From positions 65,662,668 to 65,726,667 of the forward strand of contig CM047431.1 of assembly GCA_026168455.1 (NCBI GenBank): DNA of 64,000 nt, given 5' to 3'. The position numbers and the translations under genes were made by a program. The notes under the pieces are model-generated. The model was not told the DNA's origin. It did not search any database and saw only the letters and a list, made by a program, of their open reading frames with translations. Every line of letters begins with the position of its first letter. The first letter of the stretch is position 1. Shown here piece after piece: positions 59,101 to 64,000 of the stretch. Source of the DNA: Theocolax elegans (lineage: Eukaryota > Arthropoda > Insecta > Hymenoptera > Cerocephalidae).

Positions 59101-60494
59101 AGTGGTACATCAAATAGATTCGGAAAATAAAATTGAAAAATTGATAATTTGAATGAGTCCTTAAAATGGCCGGATAAATAACGAAATAATCATTAAATCA
59201 TTAAAGTATTCGAGTAAATAGTCGTATAAGAAAATCTTTTCGGATTCAAGAACACTTACGGACAAAAGGTTCTATTTAATATTCTGAGGTTCTGTCTAAT
59301 CTATTAAATGGGCGAACGCAGTGGGAAAAAGCGTTTCATTTATCTTATTTACTGACTATTTTTAATGCCTAGTTCTGAGGTTCAATTTCCACCAAGATAA
59401 CTTTCACTATAACAATCTGAAAAGGAACGTTCTGATTCTACCATTATTATTCTAAACCTAATAGTAATTCAAGTTATTCAGTTAAGCAAATAATATACAA
59501 AAAAAGCCAGTGATATAAGTAAAATACGCTTCTGGGTCACTGATACGAAAAATATTGTTCGTTACATGTTAAATAATTAGTTACCTAATTGTTCTTACAT
59601 GTAACTACAAATAATTAGTAAACTAATTGGTCTTACATGTTAAATACAGAAAAAATATGCAAATAATAAAACAGTGAACTAATTAAAAAGATATTTTACA
59701 TATAAAAGAATTGATATTTTTTCATAGTATGGTTTTACTATTCATTAAGAGCTATCAGGAAAATTTAGTGTTTTTCCATACATTTGATCAATTAACTGTA
59801 TTTAATGGGCAAAATCAGAATAAGCTTTTAGAAACACTTTTCATATTGACTCAGCGTAAGCAAGAATTGTTGTAAGAAATCTAATAACTACAATTATTTG
59901 AACATATTTAACTATTTGGAAGGGTACACTACCATTTGTAATCATGAGAATCTTGTTCGATTATTGCAATCCTATCTTAATTGGTCTTACATGTTAAATA
60001 CAGATATAATATGCAAATAGTAAAACAGTGAACTAAATAAAAAGATATTTTTATTCAGCGAGTAAATTATTTTATATGTACATATAAAAGAATTGATATT
60101 TTTTCATAGTATGGTTTTACTATTCATTAAGAGCTATCATGAAAATTTAGTGGTTTTCCATACATTTGAGCAATTAACTGTATTATATGGGCAAAATTAT
60201 AATAAGCTTTTAGAAACACTTTTCATATTGACTCAGAGTAAGCAAGCATTGTTGTAAGGAATCTAAGAACTACTATTAATTGAACATATTTAACTATGTG
60301 GAAGGGTACGCTACCATTTGTAATTATGCTAACTTGTTCTACTAATGTAATCCTAAAATTGTTTTAAAATAAAATACTCACATCACACCGGTTTTCTTAT
60401 GGAGATTACTGACTTGGTAGATGTATCCATCTTTTATTCGATCCTTAAGCGGAATTAAATAATTTTTGTTAATTCGACGTTTGTTTCTTTCCAT
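56107..60494 (-). CDS. FLYWCH zinc finger + MULE-type transposase-derived gene
   Basis: Exons: 60494-60382 (ATG at 60494), 58676-58464, 56880-56637, 56621-56526, 56456-56256 and 56181-56107. The first two join in phase 2 (AT|C) to form a FLYWCH finger: GYIYQVSNLHKKTG, then YLKCRNQLCKGTAKI, then RTHSFICNN. The third gives the conserved MULE-associated block MKRWRRSAFPPNP and RLLEYDSGFLD. The fourth holds the first catalytic Asp (IFIDGTFATTP). The fifth holds the second (VVLCDFEAALRNAC), and the sixth begins ALLRKIKSLNL. FLYWCH-MULE proteins are transposases or host genes derived from them; FLYWCH fingers bind DNA. Oddities: an in-frame TAA at 56637 stands where exon three should pass into exon four with no GT donor, exon six soon meets TAA at 56107, and the region with the catalytic Glu is not found. 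The gene is probably decaying or alternatively spliced. Confidence 0.72.
56978..57498. mobile_element. Fold-back MITE flanked by TTAA
   Basis: Near-perfect inverted arms of about 225 bp start GGGGATGTCGGAGCTATAGC and end GCTATAGCTCCGACATCCCC. The element is bounded on both sides by TTAA (56978-56981 and 57495-57498), the target duplication of piggyBac-type transposons. The central loop is about 60 bp (TATCTGCCGTAATGC region). It lies in the intron between the second and third FLYWCH/MULE exons. No coding sequence. Confidence 0.88.
57499..58463. other. Intron, no gene recognised
   Basis: AT-rich intron. Two TTACCGTTACG words (57578 and 58003), the second within a short palindrome around TTTTTACCGTTACGCTCC, and CACACGTCGGTGTG at 57894-57907 suggest further MITE debris. 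The short frame at 58203-58421 has no recognisable domain. Confidence 0.5.
58677..59625. other. Intron, nothing recognised
   Basis: AT-rich intron of the FLYWCH/MULE gene. I see no open frame, RNA gene or clear repeat in it. Confidence 0.5.
59626..60353. repeat. Tandem direct duplication of about 353 bp
   Basis: ATTGGTCTTACATGTTAAAT at 59626 recurs at about 59979. The following 330 bp match at roughly 88-90 percent, including GAATTGATATTTTTTCATAG and TTTCATATTGACTCAG. The second copy has a 25-bp insertion after the GATATTTT word. It lies in the first intron of the FLYWCH/MULE gene. Confidence 0.85.
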
Positions 60495-61235
60495 TTGTCT
60501 CGCGCAACTACAAACTTCAATTTCTTTGGACAGGGTGCGGATGTTTTTTATAGAATCTTTTTTTTTATATATCCTATGCACCAAGAGTTATATAATACGC
60601 AATAAAACTATTAAAACACTAATACTAAATAACAATTAAGTAATAAAAATGCAAAGAACTGTAAGAATAAATATAATAAAATCACGAAAACAGATTATTA
60701 ATAAAAAGAATCCTTGTTAGACGATAAGAAAAGCCGCACAGAAAACTGAAGCAGTATTTTTTTCTTTTTTTTGTTCCTAAAGGTTATAAGCTCCAGGCTA
60801 TGTACCTATACTTATTATCTCATTATCTATATTATTTGGAATATTATCTATTCTTAATAAATATCTTCATATTATCTTATCTTCTATATTACTTATACTT
60901 TAATTCTTCATATTATTATTCCTTAACTTCTTAATTTGCTTTTCCAATTTTCCTTATTTTAAATTATTCATATTCAATTTTGATTATTTATAAAATATAA
61001 ACTATCATTTATCCTACTTTTTCATATATATTTGCGTAACCGTTTTCTATGTTTACAGTATAAATCAAAATGAGATCGATACTATTGTTATGAAAGCGAC
61101 TGATCGTCCGCACAACCAAAAGAAAGCATATTAACATCTAAAGTAACGCAACCTTTAATGTATACACTTTCTTCCAAGAATGGGGAGTAAACACCACTTA
61201 ACATCACCTTAATCGATTATGACCCCTATTACAAA
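60495..61235. other. AT-rich 5' flank of the FLYWCH/MULE gene, nothing recognised
   Basis: Includes pyrimidine-rich ATTATCT repeats at 60820-60900. The frame above the ATG at 60494 is open to about 60584 but has no further ATG, so an upstream non-coding or coding exon cannot be excluded. Confidence 0.45.
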
Positions 61236-61239
61236 TCCA

Positions 61240-61745
61240 GTATAATGTAAACAAAATTATTATCATCGTATTTCTATATTTTATTTCTTCTTTAATTTCC
61301 TCAAATTTATAGTTGAATTATGTGTTTCTTCGTCTTGAATATAACAAATTATCAAAAACAACAAAATTATTATCACTGCACTTCATTTTATTACTTCTTT
61401 CATTTTCCCAAATTAACGGTTGAATTATAAGTTTTCTTCATCATGAATATTATAAATTATAACTATAGAAGTTCTTCATTACATATAATATAATTTTCCT
61501 TATCAACATTAACTTTCATCATTATATTTCTATCCATTTCACAAATTTGTAATTACAATTTCCCAAATTAACAATTGAATTATATGTTTGTCCATCCTGA
61601 TTCATGAATATTATATATTATCACTATAGAACTTCTTCATTACATATAATATAATTTTCTGTATCAACATTAACTTTCATCATTATATTGCTTTCATTTA
61701 CACAAATTTACAATTAAATTATATATCTTCTCCATCTTAAATAAT
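61240..61745. repeat. Degenerate tandem repeat, about 160 bp unit
   Basis: Three to four diverged units. The clearest pair is TTCTTCATTACATATAATAT at about 61467 and 61628, 161 bp apart, each followed by TATCAACATTAACTTTCATC. Pyrimidine-rich strand bias. Confidence 0.7.
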
Positions 61746-61779
61746 ATACTTATAATATTAAATGAAAATTCTTATATTT

Positions 61780-62080
61780 TGTGATTCCGCTCGCGGATCC
61801 CGAAGCAACAGGATCGTAAGCATGCGCGGGAGCGCTCAAAAAAATTACACGATACAATACATCCGATCGCTCCGAGCTCCGCGATCGGAATCCCTGAAGC
61901 AGTATCACGCATAAATGTCTCGGAAGTTTGAAATATATAAGAACTGACGCGATTGGTCCGAATTCGATGGTGGGGTTGTTTACTTTTTTCCGACCGCTCT
62001 CTAGCTCCACGGCAACTTGCCTTTGTTCTCGGAAGCGCGAATCCGCAATTCAACTATAACTCTGTCTAGTCGGGTTAGAG
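61780..62080. promoter_or_regulatory. CpG-rich island, possible promoter
   Basis: About 300 bp with many CpG in otherwise AT-rich DNA. It includes CCGATCGCTCC…CGATCGG (a short palindrome near 61863-61888) and GCATGCGCGGGAGCGC. It lies about 1.3-1.6 kb upstream of the FLYWCH/MULE start on the minus strand. Two overlapping minus-strand frames (61750-62010 and 61772-62053) share it and neither shows a domain. A promoter or 5' exon is possible but unproven; a transposon fragment is the alternative. Confidence 0.3.
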
Positions 62081-62266
62081 TTTTTTTGGATAATTGATAT
62101 TAAGTAGACTTTTAAATAAATAACCAATGTTGGGATGATATGCTTTTTACTTTTATCATTTGAAATATTACTATAAAAAAATAAATAATCGTGATTTGTG
62201 TTATATTTATGATTTAATTTTTTTGCACATTGCAAAGAAGTCGTCTTCAACGTTTTTTTGTAGTTG

Positions 62267-62300
62267 TGTATATATGTATATATATATATATATATATATA
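62267..62300. repeat. TA microsatellite
   Basis: Run of TATATA broken by one G, about 34 bp. Confidence 0.9.
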
Positions 62301-64000
62301 GATAAAAATATTTTATTAAAGTTATGTACTTACCCACCTTTATATATAAAAAAATATAAATTATCTAAATCCACTAAAATATATTTTATAAGTAATCATT
62401 ATTAAAATTATCAAATATTTTTTTATACATCCTATAAAAATGTATATTAAACGTACATTAAATATTTTAAGTAAAAATATTTCAAATATTGTCTTTAAAA
62501 TTACTTAATTAATCTGTTCTATAAATAATTTATGTAGATATATTTAAAATACTAATTGTCTTAAAAAATAACTTAAATGTCGCAAATTGGCAGTTTTAGT
62601 AATAATCGTTTATTAATCTGCCTTATCGACAGAGTAGATTATCAAAATAATATATTATCGTATTTTTTTATTCCGCACCGTCGGAATGGCGCTGATAACG
62701 CTGGGCGAAATCGCTGGGCGTTTTGTTACTTGGGCGAAATGATCCCGATCCCGTCGACGGGCTACCTCCGAAAATGCAATCACCTAAAATTAAAATGATG
62801 ACATAGTTTTAGTTGTTTAATCAAATTATTTCTGTGTGATTTTTATGGTCAGTTTCAGGTTACGAAATTAAATCATTTAAAGTATTTATTTGCCATGTTA
62901 CCGTTCTATTTTAAAGTGCATATTCTGTTTGTAAAAAAAAAATATCGGGTGAAAATAGTATTTTTATATGTCAAATTTGAAAAATATTATAAATATTTGG
63001 GTGTTTAATCAAATTTGTTGTACAAATAAAAATTATAGTGATTTATAAATAAACGCTTTGTTGACAAAAATGTTAAGAGTATATAAACAATCGTAAACAA
63101 TTATGCTTTTTATTCCAACGTTACTAAATTGAATAAAAATTTGTAGATAGTATAATCAATAACAACATCTAATTTATTAATTGCTTAAAATTGAAGGCTA
63201 TACCTTTCTTACAAAATATTAATATTATTAAATAACATTTATAATAAAGGTATTTCAAATGATTTAGAAAAAATTACCAAAATTGGAAGTGTGTTCACCT
63301 CTTGTAACTTCCCTATACCTAGTTGTATACGCTCTAAAATAAAAAGAGATTCCATGAATTCTAAAGTGAAGTGATGTAAATTTTATAAATAATGAATACA
63401 ACATGATTAATATCAACATGATTTCTTTAGCTAAGAAAAGAAAACATATTATAATAATAATCATCACATCAAGAATTTATAACTTAGTTACAAAAAGTAA
63501 ATTCAAGATTTTTTAATATCTTACCTTTTAAACAACGTGAATGATATTTATGATACACTTGTTGAGTGAAACCGTTTACTTTCAATAACGAATGACTATA
63601 GGATGTTGGAAAGTTGAGAATGATTGCGGAGCACAGCTGCCGTAACCACTAGCTAAAAAACCTTTGTTTGAACTTGTATCAGCACTACTTCTGTAAATAT
63701 TTGTTTATGCAATATTAATACACAAGAATAATCACAGGAGTGCAGTAATGCTATGTACAGTGCAAGTTTTCACCGTGTGTGTGTCTGTCATGATAAGATT
63801 TGTCAATTCAACCACAAATTCAAATGGCAGGGACATATTTAACAACAGTATTTATAGTATATACAATGTACATTGTATCTATACGGTTATACCTTGAATA
63901 TAATAATAATAATATAATATATTAAGATATATGAATTTATCGATCTTTACAAGCCAAAGAAATATTCTTCACATCTCAAGTAAGGCGGACTGTATTAATA
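62301..64000. other. AT-rich DNA with one GC-rich patch, no gene recognised
   Basis: A frame at 62577-62798 (plus strand, ATG) covers a GC-rich patch at 62670-62765 (CGCTGGGCG direct repeat at 62708 and 62722), but I recognise no domain. It may be an exon or a transposon scrap. The rest, including 63264-63467, shows nothing I can support. Confidence 0.4.

Noticed and set aside
1..64000. tRNA, rRNA and other structured RNA genes
   Set aside because: I looked for cloverleaf-like B-box sequences and rRNA words by eye and saw none I could support. A covariance-model scan would be needed to exclude them.

Overview
The window is AT-rich eukaryotic DNA. Spliceosomal introns, a DIRS retrotransposon, long satellite arrays, fold-back MITEs and a FLYWCH/MULE transposase-derived gene suggest an insect or other arthropod. 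The species cannot be fixed from sequence alone. Nothing bacterial is present.

Layout. (1) 1-9825, 14922-32476 and 33285-38655 are one tandem satellite (satellite A, monomer about 97 bp, usually with one EcoRI site). It shows local higher-order repeats of about 2.4-2.5 kb and 1.14 kb and drifts gradually in subfamily from left to right. (2) 9826-14921 is a structurally complete DIRS-type tyrosine-recombinase retrotransposon on the minus strand. It has inverted terminal repeats, an internal complementary region, a spliced Gag gene, RT/RNase H with a Dam-like domain, and a tyrosine recombinase with all catalytic residues. It sits inside satellite A with no target duplication, and three empty copies of its target site lie in the same window. 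(3) 32477-33284 is a second insertion in satellite A: a fold-back with a very G-rich tract and a decayed reading frame.

(4) 38656-64000 is mostly genic on the minus strand. From 5' to 3' (descending coordinates) it holds a FLYWCH zinc finger plus MULE-type DDE transposase exons (60494-56107), then a run of short exons, almost all symmetric phase 1, encoding Asp/Glu/Ser-rich peptide (51279-48105), a basic exon (47897-47787), and a last exon with a complete MDM2-type RING finger (40646-40480). Reading phase is kept through the 3' exons, so they form one transcription unit. Whether that unit also includes the FLYWCH/MULE exons is an open question. The last intron (about 7 kb) carries a second satellite (satellite B, monomer about 97 bp) arranged in a 1.69 kb compound repeat.

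(5) A very recent tandem duplication of about 2.42 kb (51163-53585 and 54315-56737) copies several of these exons, with a GC-rich LTR-like segment of 729 bp exactly at the junction. The rest is fold-back elements in introns and AT-rich DNA in which no gene is recognised. All exon calls come from reading splice signals and phase by eye and have no transcript support.
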